DNA of 20,834 bases from Planctomycetaceae bacterium (GTDB lineage: Bacteria > Planctomycetota > Planctomycetia > Pirellulales > UBA1268). Below the pieces are notes generated by a model. That model searched no databases, was not told where the DNA came from, and was given only the letters and a program-made list of their open reading frames with translations. Positions 7,397 to 15,512 of the stretch are shown here, piece by piece; the first letter of the stretch is position 1; each line of letters starts with the position of its first letter. The position numbers were made by a program, and so were the translations under genes. The DNA is taken from the NCBI GenBank assembly GCA_005789975.1, contig SXWC01000067.1:1-20834 (forward strand), read 5' to 3'.

Positions 7397-8743
7397 ATGG
7401 ACGGCATGAGCGACATCCTTTTCCAGTACCACCGCGTCAATCCCACGACGTGGTTCTATTTCGCGTCGCTCCTCTCGGTCGCGCTGTTCTTCAAGTTCAA
7501 CCGGCTGTGGAGCATCCGCAACATCGACCTGCTCGGGCTCGTGCTCCTCGCGCCCGGCCTCCTCGCGGTCGAATATGGCGGCTACAAGGCGAACGTGGCC
7601 GACCAGCAACTCGGCTTCGTCTGGATCTTCGCGGTCTCGACGCTCCTGCTGGTCCGCATGCTCTGCGACTCGATGATGGTTCGCAGGCCGATGCTGGAGC
7701 CAAACCTCACCACGGGCGGACTCGTGTTCCTGGGAGTGTCGCTGCTCGTATTCCTGCTGGCCAACGTGATCACCACGCGGCCCCAGCGCGACGACATGGC
7801 GGGGGCCGCCGGCGCCACCCGGCTCGAGGCCCGCGACGCCAACGTGGACGCCGATCAGCTGGCCCGGCTCGGGCCGGGCTACCCCCTGCTCTTCCTCCTG
7901 CCGCAGATTTCCACGCAGCGGATGTTCTTCGCGCCCGATGCGGCCGACGAGCCCCCGGAGCCGGGTGACGCGAGCCGGCGTCTCGTCCACGAGACGACCG
8001 CCCGGATCATGGCGATCGTCTCGCAACTGGCGATCGTGACCGGCATGGTCGTGATCGGCTGGCGACACTTCGAAAACACGCGGCTCGGCATCGCCGCGGC
8101 CGTGCTCTACCTGCTGCTTCCCTACACCGCCACGATGACCGGACGGGTGGACCACGTGCTTCCCGGTGCCCTCGTCCTCTGGGCGATTGCGGCCTATCGC
8201 AGGCCGTTCGTCGCCGGCGGGCTCGTCGGCCTGGCAATCGGCACGATTTACTACCCGGTCTTCCTGCTGCCGTTGTGGTGCAGCTTCTACTGGGAGCGGG
8301 GCGTCCGCAGGTTCGGCCTCGGGGTGGCGACGGCCCTGGCGTCACTCGTGGTGGCACTCTGGTTCACGTCGCCCGACGCGACCGTGTTTCTCGGGCAGCT
8401 CCGGCAGATGTTCGGCTGGATCTTCCCCAACGAGGTCTCCCTCGAGGGCTTCTGGGCCCTTCCCATGCAAGACGCCGTCTTCCGGCTTCCCGTGCTCGCG
8501 GCCTTCGTGGCGATGATGGCCACGCTCGCGATCTGGCCGGCCCCCAAAAACCTCGGCACCCTGATGAGCTGCACCGCGGCGGTGCTCCTCGGCAGCCAGT
8601 TCTGGAAGGCCCACAACGGCGGGCTCTTCATGGCCTGGTATCTGCCGGTGCTGCTGCTCGTGGTCTTCCGGCCCAACCTCGAAAACCGCGTGGCGATGCT
8701 GATGCTCACGCCGGAATGGTTTCCGCGCCGCCGCGCCGCGTAG
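7397..8743 (+). CDS. Polytopic membrane protein, possibly GT-C/GT87-like
   Basis: A 448-residue protein with about ten hydrophobic segments (for example 19-33, 46-58, 73-88, 107-124, 205-221, 230-243, 254-266, 272-292, 306-323, and more near the C-terminus). A hydrophilic loop at about 128-200 splits the early helices and is Asp/Glu/Arg-rich. The stretch around 268-305 (RRPFVAGGLVGLAIGTIYYP, then a basic cytoplasmic turn) resembles the carrier-lipid sugar transferase pattern of GT87/DUF2029 proteins, where a Lys usually precedes the Tyr-Pro; here it is Ile-Tyr. I cannot point to a catalytic acid, so glycosyl transfer is only a guess. No clear ribosome site precedes ATG 7397; ATG 7406 three codons on is equally possible. 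The gene converges on the HEAT protein with 6 bases between stops. Confidence 0.6.
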   Translation: MDGMSDILFQYHRVNPTTWFYFASLLSVALFFKFNRLWSIRNIDLLGLVLLAPGLLAVEYGGYKANVADQQLGFVWIFAVSTLLLVRMLCDSMMVRRPMLEPNLTTGGLVFLGVSLLVFLLANVITTRPQRDDMAGAAGATRLEARDANVDADQLARLGPGYPLLFLLPQISTQRMFFAPDAADEPPEPGDASRRLVHETTARIMAIVSQLAIVTGMVVIGWRHFENTRLGIAAAVLYLLLPYTATMTGRVDHVLPGALVLWAIAAYRRPFVAGGLVGLAIGTIYYPVFLLPLWCSFYWERGVRRFGLGVATALASLVVALWFTSPDATVFLGQLRQMFGWIFPNEVSLEGFWALPMQDAVFRLPVLAAFVAMMATLAIWPAPKNLGTLMSCTAAVLLGSQFWKAHNGGLFMAWYLPVLLLVVFRPNLENRVAMLMLTPEWFPRRRAA

Positions 8744-8749
8744 GCCGGT

Positions 8750-9646
8750 TCAACCGCGGCGGGGATCGAAGCCAGCGGGGGGAGCCTGCCGGTTGGCAAG
8801 CCAGGCCCGCCAGGCCTGCGCGTCCCATTCGAAGTTGGCCCCCGTGAGCGAGACCAGAGCCTCGAGCACGCGGTCGTTTCGCACGGCTGTCTTGACCCGC
8901 TTGGCGCCGCCCCCCATCGAGAGTCCTCCGCCGACGGGCGTGAACGTGGCGCTGGTCGAGCCCTCCGGCGTGCCATCGCCCGTGACCACGATGTGCTGCG
9001 TCTGCAGGGCGTCGATGAGCGGGGCGACGGCCGATGGCACGCCCAGCCGGCCCAGCGCCTCGGCCGCCCGATTGACCTGGGGGTTGTCGCCGCTTTTGAG
9101 CGCTGCGACGAGTGTCGGCACGGCGAGATGCGGGCCGATCACACCGAGCCGCTCCACCGCGGCGATCCTCGTCTCGGGATCGGCATGATCGAGGGCCGTC
9201 GCCACCAGAGCGCTGACGGCGTCGGGCGAGCGAATCCGCGAGAGAGCCTCGACGTACCAGCCACGCACGCGGAACACCGGCTCCTTGAACAGTGCCGTCG
9301 AGACCGCGGGCACGGCGGCGGGATCGGAGATCCCGCGAATCTCCCCGGCGGCCCGGTCGGCCTGGCCGGCCTGATCGACCTGCCGCCGCAGCCGCTCCAG
9401 CTTCGCGTTCCATTCCCGCTGCGCGAGGTTGGTCTTTTCACCCCGCTCGATGAGCTCGATTTCCTGCACGGTCCGCCAGCCGCCGCGGTAGCGAACGAAG
9501 CCCCGTTCGGACATCAGCTCCTGCTGCGAGGGCTCCCGCCGCTCCGCGACAGCCGGTTCGCCGGCCCGCGGCACCGAGGGCAGCAGCGCGAAAATCGCCG
9601 CCAGCAGGCAGTCACGGCGGATGCGGGGGGCAAACATGACAATCAT
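8750..9646 (-). CDS. Secreted HEAT-repeat protein
   Basis: A 298-residue protein. An N-terminal signal peptide (basic RIRR, then a hydrophobic run to about residue 24, cleavage near PRAGE) suggests export. Residues 39-66 carry a short segment, ERGFVRYRGGWRTVQEI, seen in planctomycete secreted proteins that speak of handling or scaffolding rather than catalysis. Four HEAT-like helical repeats follow at about 107-138, 139-170, 171-203 and 204-218, each with an A-V-x-x-L pattern. The C-terminus (260-285, LEALVSLTGANFEWDAQAWR) matches a recurrent end motif of such HEAT proteins. No catalytic residues are visible; protein binding in the periplasm is the likely role. The start could be ATG 9646 or ATG 9637. 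It lies 37 bases after the F-domain gene, so the two are probably co-transcribed. Confidence 0.75.
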   Translation of the reverse strand: MIVMFAPRIRRDCLLAAIFALLPSVPRAGEPAVAERREPSQQELMSERGFVRYRGGWRTVQEIELIERGEKTNLAQREWNAKLERLRRQVDQAGQADRAAGEIRGISDPAAVPAVSTALFKEPVFRVRGWYVEALSRIRSPDAVSALVATALDHADPETRIAAVERLGVIGPHLAVPTLVAALKSGDNPQVNRAAEALGRLGVPSAVAPLIDALQTQHIVVTGDGTPEGSTSATFTPVGGGLSMGGGAKRVKTAVRNDRVLEALVSLTGANFEWDAQAWRAWLANRQAPPAGFDPRRG

Positions 9647-9683
9647 CTCGGCAGCGGGAAGCCCTTCGCTTGATCACGGGCAT

Positions 9684-10790
9684 TCAAAGCGGTCGGGCAG
9701 CGTCCTGAATGATACCGACGTAGGTCGTCATGAGGCGGAGCACCAGCAGCACGATCAGGCAGACGACCCCCGTCCAAACCGCAAACCCCACGCCTTTCAC
9801 CGCGGCGGCGAAGCCCCGGCGGGCGGCGGCGGCGAGCTGCTCCGCGACGCGATCGAGGGCTTCGGCCGTCGTTCCGGTGAGCTCGCCGACGCCGACCGCC
9901 TCCACGACCGCACGGGGGAGCGCACCGCTGGCGGAAACCGCCGCCGTCAAGTCGTCGCCGCGACGCAGGCGGGACTCGATCTCCGTTGGATTCATCGCGA
10001 GCCCGGGAGCGGCCGACGACGCCAGCGACACGAGCTCCCCGGCCGACATCCCCGCATGGGCGGCGAGCGATGCCGCCCGGCACCAAGCGGCCGCCTCGAG
10101 CGACATGATCGCGTTGCCGAGCACGGGCAGACGCCCGCCGATCATCCGCGCCCAGCCGCGAGCCCGCCAGCTCCGCGCCACGACCGGCGCGACGCCGGCG
10201 GTCACGCCGATGGCGGCGGCGAGCCCGAGCAGGTAGAGGGTGAGCCCGCGTCCGCCGGTGAGCCCGAGTCCGAGGAAGTCGAGGGGCTCCCCGTCGAGGG
10301 AGCGGGCCATGCCCGACACGAAAATCAACAGCCCCACGGCCACCGCGGCCACCGCCAGCTGCACGGCCGGACCGAGGAGTTCGCGGCGGATCTTCCGCCG
10401 CGACTGAAGCGACTCGTCGATCGCGTTGGCCGTGTCGCGGAGCACCTCGGCCAGCCGGCCGGTACGGTCGCCGACATGGATCATTCCCCGGACCACCGCC
10501 GGAAAGGCTGCGCCGGCGTCGGCCATCGCCTCGGCGAGTTCACGGCCACCGCGGAGCCCGGCCGACACCACCCGCATCGCCCTCCGGCACCGGGCAGGCA
10601 CCCGGCCACTCTCCGACTCCCAGGCGCGACGCAGGTCGATGCCCGCCGACACGGCCACCGCCAGCCGCCCGAGCATGGGCGAGAGAACCGCGTCTGGGAT
10701 CCGTCGGAGCCCTGCCATCGATCCCGCCACGAGGCTCATCTGCGGCGTTCCGCCCGCAGGAGCAACGGTTCTAACATACGCCCGAATCAT
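9684..10790 (-). CDS. Type II secretion system F-domain (GspF/PilC-like) membrane protein
   Basis: A 368-residue protein with the two-copy T2SF/GspF layout. The first cytoplasmic helical domain is at about 42-135 (with VGDRTGRLAEVLRDTA), followed by membrane helices near 142-160 and 184-205. The second helical domain is at about 238-330 (with VGELTGTTAEALDRVA), followed by a last helix near 336-352. The paired G-(D/E)-x-T-G-x-x-x-E signatures are the hallmark of the family. GspF/PilC is the inner-membrane platform that couples the assembly ATPase to pseudopilus or pilus building. No GspE ATPase, pseudopilin or secretin gene is next to it, so it is an orphan here. Start: ATG 10790 has no ribosome site; ATG 10739 (residue 18) has GCGGAA upstream and a TATGTT box at 10774-10779 that could be its -10, so the protein may really start there. 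Confidence 0.82.
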   Translation of the reverse strand: MIRAYVRTVAPAGGTPQMSLVAGSMAGLRRIPDAVLSPMLGRLAVAVSAGIDLRRAWESESGRVPARCRRAMRVVSAGLRGGRELAEAMADAGAAFPAVVRGMIHVGDRTGRLAEVLRDTANAIDESLQSRRKIRRELLGPAVQLAVAAVAVGLLIFVSGMARSLDGEPLDFLGLGLTGGRGLTLYLLGLAAAIGVTAGVAPVVARSWRARGWARMIGGRLPVLGNAIMSLEAAAWCRAASLAAHAGMSAGELVSLASSAAPGLAMNPTEIESRLRRGDDLTAAVSASGALPRAVVEAVGVGELTGTTAEALDRVAEQLAAAARRGFAAAVKGVGFAVWTGVVCLIVLLVLRLMTTYVGIIQDAARPL

Positions 10791-10837
10791 CTGGTAAAAA
10801 ACCGGTCGTCATCCCCTCCCGCAGCCCGCACCGCCCC

Positions 10838-11686
10838 ATGAAAGTTCAGTGGCCCACCGTCGCGATCGTGGGCGTGGGCATGATCGGGGGCTCGATCGGC
10901 AAGGCGCTCGGGAGTCGCCGGCTGGCGACGCGGATCATCGGCATCGGTCGGGCGGCCCCGTCGCTCGCCGCGGCGAAGAAGGCCGGCACCGTCACCGAGA
11001 CCTCGCTCGACATCGGTGCGGTCGCCGCGGCCGATATCGTCGTGGTCGCGGCGGGCGTCGGGGCCATTCCTGACCTGCTCGAGCAGATCGATGCCGCCGT
11101 GAAGCCCGGCACGCTGATCACCGACGCGGGGAGCACGAAGGCCTCGATCGTCGCCGGGTGGGAGAAGAAGCGGCGCAGCCGCCGCGGCCGGTTCGTCGGC
11201 GGCCACCCGATTGCCGGCAGCCACCGCCGCGGCCCCCTGGCCGCCGATGCTGAACTCTTCGCCGGCCGCGTCACCGTGGTCACACCGGTCGCCGCGACGC
11301 CCGAGCGGGACGCCGCCGAGATCGGCGGCTTCTGGTCGTCGCTCGGCTCCACCGTCTTCATGATGACGCCCCGTGAGCACGATCGGATTCTCGCGGCCAC
11401 CAGCCACGCGCCCCACATGGTCGCCGCGGCCGTGGCCAGCGCCACGCCTCCGTCATCGCGGGCCTTCACGGCGGGCGGCTGGCGCGACACCACGCGAATC
11501 GCCGCCGGCGACCCGGAGCTCTGGGCCGACATCCTCCTCGACAACGCGGGGGAACTGGCCGCCGTGATGAAGCGGTTTGCCGGAGTGATCGAGAAAATGC
11601 TGACCGCGATCGAATCGGGCGACCGTCGCCGTCTCGTCGCCCTGCTCCAGCGTGCCAAGGAACAACGCGATGCTGTGGGAAGTTGA
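10838..11686 (+). CDS. tyrA: Prephenate/arogenate dehydrogenase
   Basis: A 282-residue NAD(P)-dependent enzyme of tyrosine synthesis, oxidatively decarboxylating prephenate (or arogenate). It has the dinucleotide-binding GVGMIGGS (12-19), TDAGSTK (95-101), the substrate-loop motif GGHPIAGSHRRG (121-132), ATSHAPHMVAAAVA in the helical dimer domain, and DTTRIAAGDPELWADIL, whose Arg binds the substrate carboxylate in known TyrA structures. There is no ACT or chorismate mutase domain, so this is the short monofunctional form, perhaps without tyrosine feedback through an ACT domain. Prephenate versus arogenate preference cannot be read from sequence. ATG 10838 has no obvious ribosome site. The intergenic gap to the divergent F-domain gene is 47 bases. 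Its 3' end overlaps the purL start by 17 bases. Confidence 0.92.
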   Translation: MKVQWPTVAIVGVGMIGGSIGKALGSRRLATRIIGIGRAAPSLAAAKKAGTVTETSLDIGAVAAADIVVVAAGVGAIPDLLEQIDAAVKPGTLITDAGSTKASIVAGWEKKRRSRRGRFVGGHPIAGSHRRGPLAADAELFAGRVTVVTPVAATPERDAAEIGGFWSSLGSTVFMMTPREHDRILAATSHAPHMVAAAVASATPPSSRAFTAGGWRDTTRIAAGDPELWADILLDNAGELAAVMKRFAGVIEKMLTAIESGDRRRLVALLQRAKEQRDAVGS

Positions 11687-14579
11687 CGTCAGGCTCATCG
11701 ACGCTGCCGCCGATCATGCCGCCCGGGAGGTCGTGGCCGGCGCCGGCGGGCTGGGCATCGGCGGCTGCACGCGGGCCCGCACCGCCGCGGGCTGGCTGAT
11801 CGAGGGCGATCTGTCCCGCGCCGACATCGACCGGATCGCGGCCACGCTGCTCGCCGATCCGGTCACCGAATCATTCGTCGTCGCCGAGGCGGGAGCGGCC
11901 TCGCTCACGACCGCCGCCGACGGCCTGCCGACCGTGGTGCACGTGCTGCCGCGGGCGGGTGTCACCGATCCTGCGGGCCTCACCGCCCAGCAGGCCCTCG
12001 CCCTCCTGGGCCACCCCGGCGCGACCGTCCGCAGCCTGCGGAAGTTCTGGCTGCCGGAGCTCGCGGCCGCCGACGTGGAGCGGCTGGCCGGAAAGCTGCT
12101 GGCCAACGACGCGATTCAAGACGTCGTCGTCGGCCCGCTGACGATCGCATCGCTCGGGGGGGGACGCTCCTGGTCGTTCACGCAGGAGACGATCCCGCTC
12201 GCCGATCGTGACGACACGGCCCTCGAACGGCTCAGCCGCGACCGCTGCCTCGCCCTCACGGTCCGCGAACTCCACGCCGTCCGCGACCATTTCGCGTCGC
12301 TCGGCCGCGATCCCTTCGAAATCGAGCTCGAGACGATCGCCCAGACCTGGAGCGAGCACTGCTGCCACAAGACGCTCTCGAGCGCCGTCGATCATGTGGG
12401 GCCGGCGGGCGAGGCGCATTACGACAATCTTCTCAAGGAGACCGTCTTCGCCGCGACGCGGAAGATTCGCGAGGCCCTCGGGCAGCGCGACTGGTGCGTG
12501 AGCGTGTTTCGCGACAACTCCGGCGTGGTGCGGTTCGACGGCGATCACGACATCTGCGTGAAGGTGGAGACGCATAACCACCCCTCCGCGATCGAGCCCT
12601 ACGGCGGCGCGGCCACCGGCCTCGGCGGCGTGATCCGTGACGTGCTGGGCACCGGCCTCGGGGCCAAGCCGATCGCCAACCTCGACGTGTTCTGCGTCGC
12701 CCCCCCCGACACGCCCGCCGCCGAGATTCCTCCCGGCGTGATCCATCCGCGGCGGCTGCTGGCCGGCGTCGTGGCGGGCGTTCGCGACTACGGCAACCGC
12801 ATGGGGATTCCCACGATCGCCGGCGCGGTCGCCTTCGATCCGGGCTACATCGGCAATCCGCTCGTGTTCTGCGGCACCGTCGGCATCATGCCCCGGGAGA
12901 GCGCCGACGCCGCGGTGGTGCCGGGCGACCTCATCGTGGTGGCCGGGGGCCGCACCGGCCGCGATGGGATCCACGGCGCGACCTTCTCGAGCATCGAGCT
13001 TTCGAGCGAGAGTGAGACCGAGAGCGGCGGTGCGGTGCAGATCGGCCACGCGATCAACGAGAAGGTGCTCACCGATTTCGTGCTCGAGGCCTCGCGTCTG
13101 GGGCTCTTCCACGCGATCACCGACTGCGGCGCCGGCGGGCTCTCGAGCGCGGTCGGCGAGATGGGTGCAAAGCTCGGCGCGGATGTCGATCTCGACATGG
13201 TGCCGCTCAAATACGAGGGCCTCTCGGCCACCGAGGCCTGGATTTCCGAGGCGCAGGAACGGATGGTGCTCGCCGTCGATCCGGCCAGCTGGCCCCAGCT
13301 CCTGAAGGTCGCCGCCGACGAGGGTGTGGAGGCCACCGCGATCGGCACCTTCACCGGCTCGGGCCGGATCGTGCTCCGCTGGCAGGGCCGCGTGGCAGGT
13401 GAACTCGACTGCCATTTTCTCCACGAGGGCCGGCCCAAGCAGCGGCTGAAGTCCCGCCACCTGCCTGCACCGGCGACCACGGCCGCATGGCATGGCGACG
13501 GCTCGACCGCCGCCGCCCTGCTCGACGTGCTCGCGTTGCCCGACGTGGCCAGCAAGGAATGGATCATCCGGCAGTACGACCACGAGGTGCAGGGCTGCTC
13601 CGTGATCAAGCCGCTCCTGGGACCGGGGGCCGGGCCGGCCGATGGCACGGTGATCCGCGGGTCTCTCGGCCGCGATCGGGGCATCGTGCTCGGCGTGGGG
13701 CTCCGGCATCGGCTCGGCCGGATCGATCCCTACCAGATGGCGGCGGGGGGCATCGTCGAGGCGATCACCAACGTGGTGGCCACCGGGGCCGATCCCGACC
13801 GCATCGCCCTGCTCGACAACTTCTGCTGGGGCGACACGCGGCGTGAGGATTCGCTCGGCACGCTCGTCGAGGCCTGCCGCGCCTGCCACGACATCGCGAT
13901 CGTCTTCGCCGCCCCCTTCGTGAGCGGCAAGGACAGCCTCAACAACGTCTTCGCCTGGACCGACGCCGAGGGCACGGCCCGCGAGATCTCGATCCCGCCC
14001 ACGCTCCTGGCGACGGCGATGGGGCAGGTGGACGACGTCCGCCGCGCGCTCTCGCCCGATCTCAAGGCGGCCGGCAACCGGCTGGCGGTGGTGGGCTTGT
14101 CGCTGGCCGACATGGCAGGCAGTCAGCTGGAACTCGCCGGCCGCGTCAGCGGCGGCGGGGTGCCGCGGGTCGATGCGCTCGCCTGCCGCACGGCCTGTCG
14201 GGCCGTGGCGGCCGCCCATCGCGCCGGCCTGCTCGCGGCGTGCCACGATCTCTCCGACGGCGGGCTCGCCACGGCCGTCGCCGAGATGGCGATCGGCGGT
14301 GCGATCGGCGCCCGCGTCGAACTGGCGAAAGTGCCCTGTGATCCGTCCTCCACGTCCCCCGATCTGGCAATCGCGTTCGGCGAAACCCCGGGCCGGTTCA
14401 TCTGCGAGGTGCGGCCCGATCACGAGCAGGCGTTCGCGGAGTGTCTCCAGGGCGTTCCCTGGGCATGGATCGGCGGCGTGACGGCCGATCCCGTCCTTGA
14501 AATCGTGGCGACCGACGGCACCGTGGAACACGTCGCCGTGGAAAAACTCGCGCGTGCGTGGCGGGGGGAGGCCGTCTGA
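11670..14579 (+). CDS. purL: Phosphoribosylformylglycinamidine synthase, PurL with fused PurS-like N-terminus
   Basis: A 969-residue synthetase subunit of purine synthesis step 4 (FGAR + Gln + ATP to FGAM). Residues 1-155 hold two PurS-like alpha/beta units (about 1-75, beginning LWEVDVRLIDAAADHAA, and 88-156, beginning TVVHVLPRAGVTDPAG). The PurL core follows, with linker motif ALTVRELHAVRDHF (195-208), TWSEHCCHKT (226-235) and KVETHNHPSAIEPYGGAATG (298-317), and the second AIRS-like half carrying FVSGKDSLNN and ACHDLSDGGL. There is no glutaminase domain; PurQ is encoded next door. Free-standing small PurL proteins are about 740 residues and use a separate PurS, so this is an intermediate between that form and the 1300-residue single-chain form. 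ATG 11670 has AAGGA 8 bases upstream inside the tyrA end; a GTG at 11652 is rejected for that reason. Confidence 0.95.
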   Translation: MLWEVDVRLIDAAADHAAREVVAGAGGLGIGGCTRARTAAGWLIEGDLSRADIDRIAATLLADPVTESFVVAEAGAASLTTAADGLPTVVHVLPRAGVTDPAGLTAQQALALLGHPGATVRSLRKFWLPELAAADVERLAGKLLANDAIQDVVVGPLTIASLGGGRSWSFTQETIPLADRDDTALERLSRDRCLALTVRELHAVRDHFASLGRDPFEIELETIAQTWSEHCCHKTLSSAVDHVGPAGEAHYDNLLKETVFAATRKIREALGQRDWCVSVFRDNSGVVRFDGDHDICVKVETHNHPSAIEPYGGAATGLGGVIRDVLGTGLGAKPIANLDVFCVAPPDTPAAEIPPGVIHPRRLLAGVVAGVRDYGNRMGIPTIAGAVAFDPGYIGNPLVFCGTVGIMPRESADAAVVPGDLIVVAGGRTGRDGIHGATFSSIELSSESETESGGAVQIGHAINEKVLTDFVLEASRLGLFHAITDCGAGGLSSAVGEMGAKLGADVDLDMVPLKYEGLSATEAWISEAQERMVLAVDPASWPQLLKVAADEGVEATAIGTFTGSGRIVLRWQGRVAGELDCHFLHEGRPKQRLKSRHLPAPATTAAWHGDGSTAAALLDVLALPDVASKEWIIRQYDHEVQGCSVIKPLLGPGAGPADGTVIRGSLGRDRGIVLGVGLRHRLGRIDPYQMAAGGIVEAITNVVATGADPDRIALLDNFCWGDTRREDSLGTLVEACRACHDIAIVFAAPFVSGKDSLNNVFAWTDAEGTAREISIPPTLLATAMGQVDDVRRALSPDLKAAGNRLAVVGLSLADMAGSQLELAGRVSGGGVPRVDALACRTACRAVAAAHRAGLLAACHDLSDGGLATAVAEMAIGGAIGARVELAKVPCDPSSTSPDLAIAFGETPGRFICEVRPDHEQAFAECLQGVPWAWIGGVTADPVLEIVATDGTVEHVAVEKLARAWRGEAV

Positions 14580-14580
14580 C

Positions 14581-15348
14581 ATGCTTTCACCCCGAGCCCT
14601 GATCCTGCGTGCCCCCGGTACCAACTGCGACCACGAGACGGCGCATGCCTTCGAGCGTGCCGGCGGCATCGCCCGCCGCGTGCATGTCCGCGCGCTGGCG
14701 GAGCGGCCGGCGGTCGCCGACGACTGTCAGATCCTCTGCATCCCCGGCGGATTTTCCTACGGCGACGACATCGCCAGCGGCCGAATCTTCGCGCTGGAGC
14801 TCAAGACGCGGCTGGCCGACGCGCTCGTGCGGTTCCGTGACCGCGGCGGACTCGTGCTGGGGATCTGCAACGGTTTTCAGGTGCTCCTCCAGACGGGCCT
14901 GCTCCTGGCCGACCCCGCCGGCGGCGGCCCGCTGGCCTCGCTCGCCCACAACACATCGGGCCGGTTCATCGATCGCTGGGTGCGGCTGAACTGCTCGGCC
15001 GGACCGTGCGTTTTCCTGCGCGGCGTGGAGCAACTCGAGCTGCCGGTAGCCCATGGCGAAGGCCGCTTCGTGCTCGGCAACCCCGCGGTTCTGGAGTCGC
15101 TCCGGGCGGCGGGCCAGCTGCCGCTCACCTACGCGATCGACGACGCGGGTCGCTCGACCAACCCCAACGGCGCGGTCGGCGACGTGGCCGGGGCCTGCGA
15201 TCCAACGGGCCGGGTGCTCGGACTGATGCCGCATCCCGAGCGGTTCATCGATGCCACGCAACACCCCTCGTGGACCGGACGGCTCGACCCCGCCGCTCCC
15301 GGCGCGGGCCTCGCCCTGTTCGCCAACGCCGTCAAGGCGATGGCGTAG
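14581..15348 (+). CDS. purQ: Phosphoribosylformylglycinamidine synthase glutaminase subunit
   Basis: A 255-residue class I glutamine amidotransferase that supplies ammonia to PurL. The catalytic triad is visible: Cys96 in GICNGFQVL, His218 and Glu220 in MPHPERF. Family landmarks are RAPGTNCDHE (10-19), IPGGFSYGDDIASG (54-67) and LPVAHGEGRF (154-163). The start ATG lies one base after the purL stop (TGA C ATG), a spacing typical of translational coupling and of equal subunit supply. No other purine gene follows within the window. Confidence 0.95.
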   Translation: MLSPRALILRAPGTNCDHETAHAFERAGGIARRVHVRALAERPAVADDCQILCIPGGFSYGDDIASGRIFALELKTRLADALVRFRDRGGLVLGICNGFQVLLQTGLLLADPAGGGPLASLAHNTSGRFIDRWVRLNCSAGPCVFLRGVEQLELPVAHGEGRFVLGNPAVLESLRAAGQLPLTYAIDDAGRSTNPNGAVGDVAGACDPTGRVLGLMPHPERFIDATQHPSWTGRLDPAAPGAGLALFANAVKAMA

Positions 15349-15512
15349 GCAAGGGCGGCCCGGTGGTCTGGCGAAGTCGCGGTTCCGGCGGGTTCTGCCG
15401 GCCGGGGGACCGTCGAGGCCGGCCCGACTTCGATTGACCAACCGGGGGTCTTCCTCTACCTACCCACCTTCCCATCACCCCGCGCCACCGCCTCGCGGCG
15501 GACCATCACACC
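15349..15512. repeat. Nested inverted repeats after purQ
   Basis: In the 164 bases after purQ, CGAAGTCG (15372-15379) is a perfect inverted match to CGACTTCG (15425-15432). Inside it GCCGGCC (15397-15403) pairs with GGCCGGC (15417-15423), and an alternative CCGGC (15385-15389) / GCCGG (15397-15401) competes for the same bases. A C/T-rich run follows at about 15449-15482. This could be the operon's terminator or a leader for the lipoprotein gene; no T-run is present directly after the stem. Confidence 0.4.

Noticed and set aside
6766..7968. 400-codon plus-strand open frame bridging the permease and the membrane protein.
   Set aside because: It overlaps two better supported genes in another frame and is Arg/Pro-rich without motifs.
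9621..10841. 406-codon plus-strand open frame.
   Set aside because: It is antisense to the GspF-domain gene and rich in His, Arg, Pro and Gly with no family pattern.
11871..14669. 932-codon minus-strand open frame.
   Set aside because: It lies antisense to purL, shows no domain motifs, and has the biased composition of a complementary frame in GC-rich DNA.
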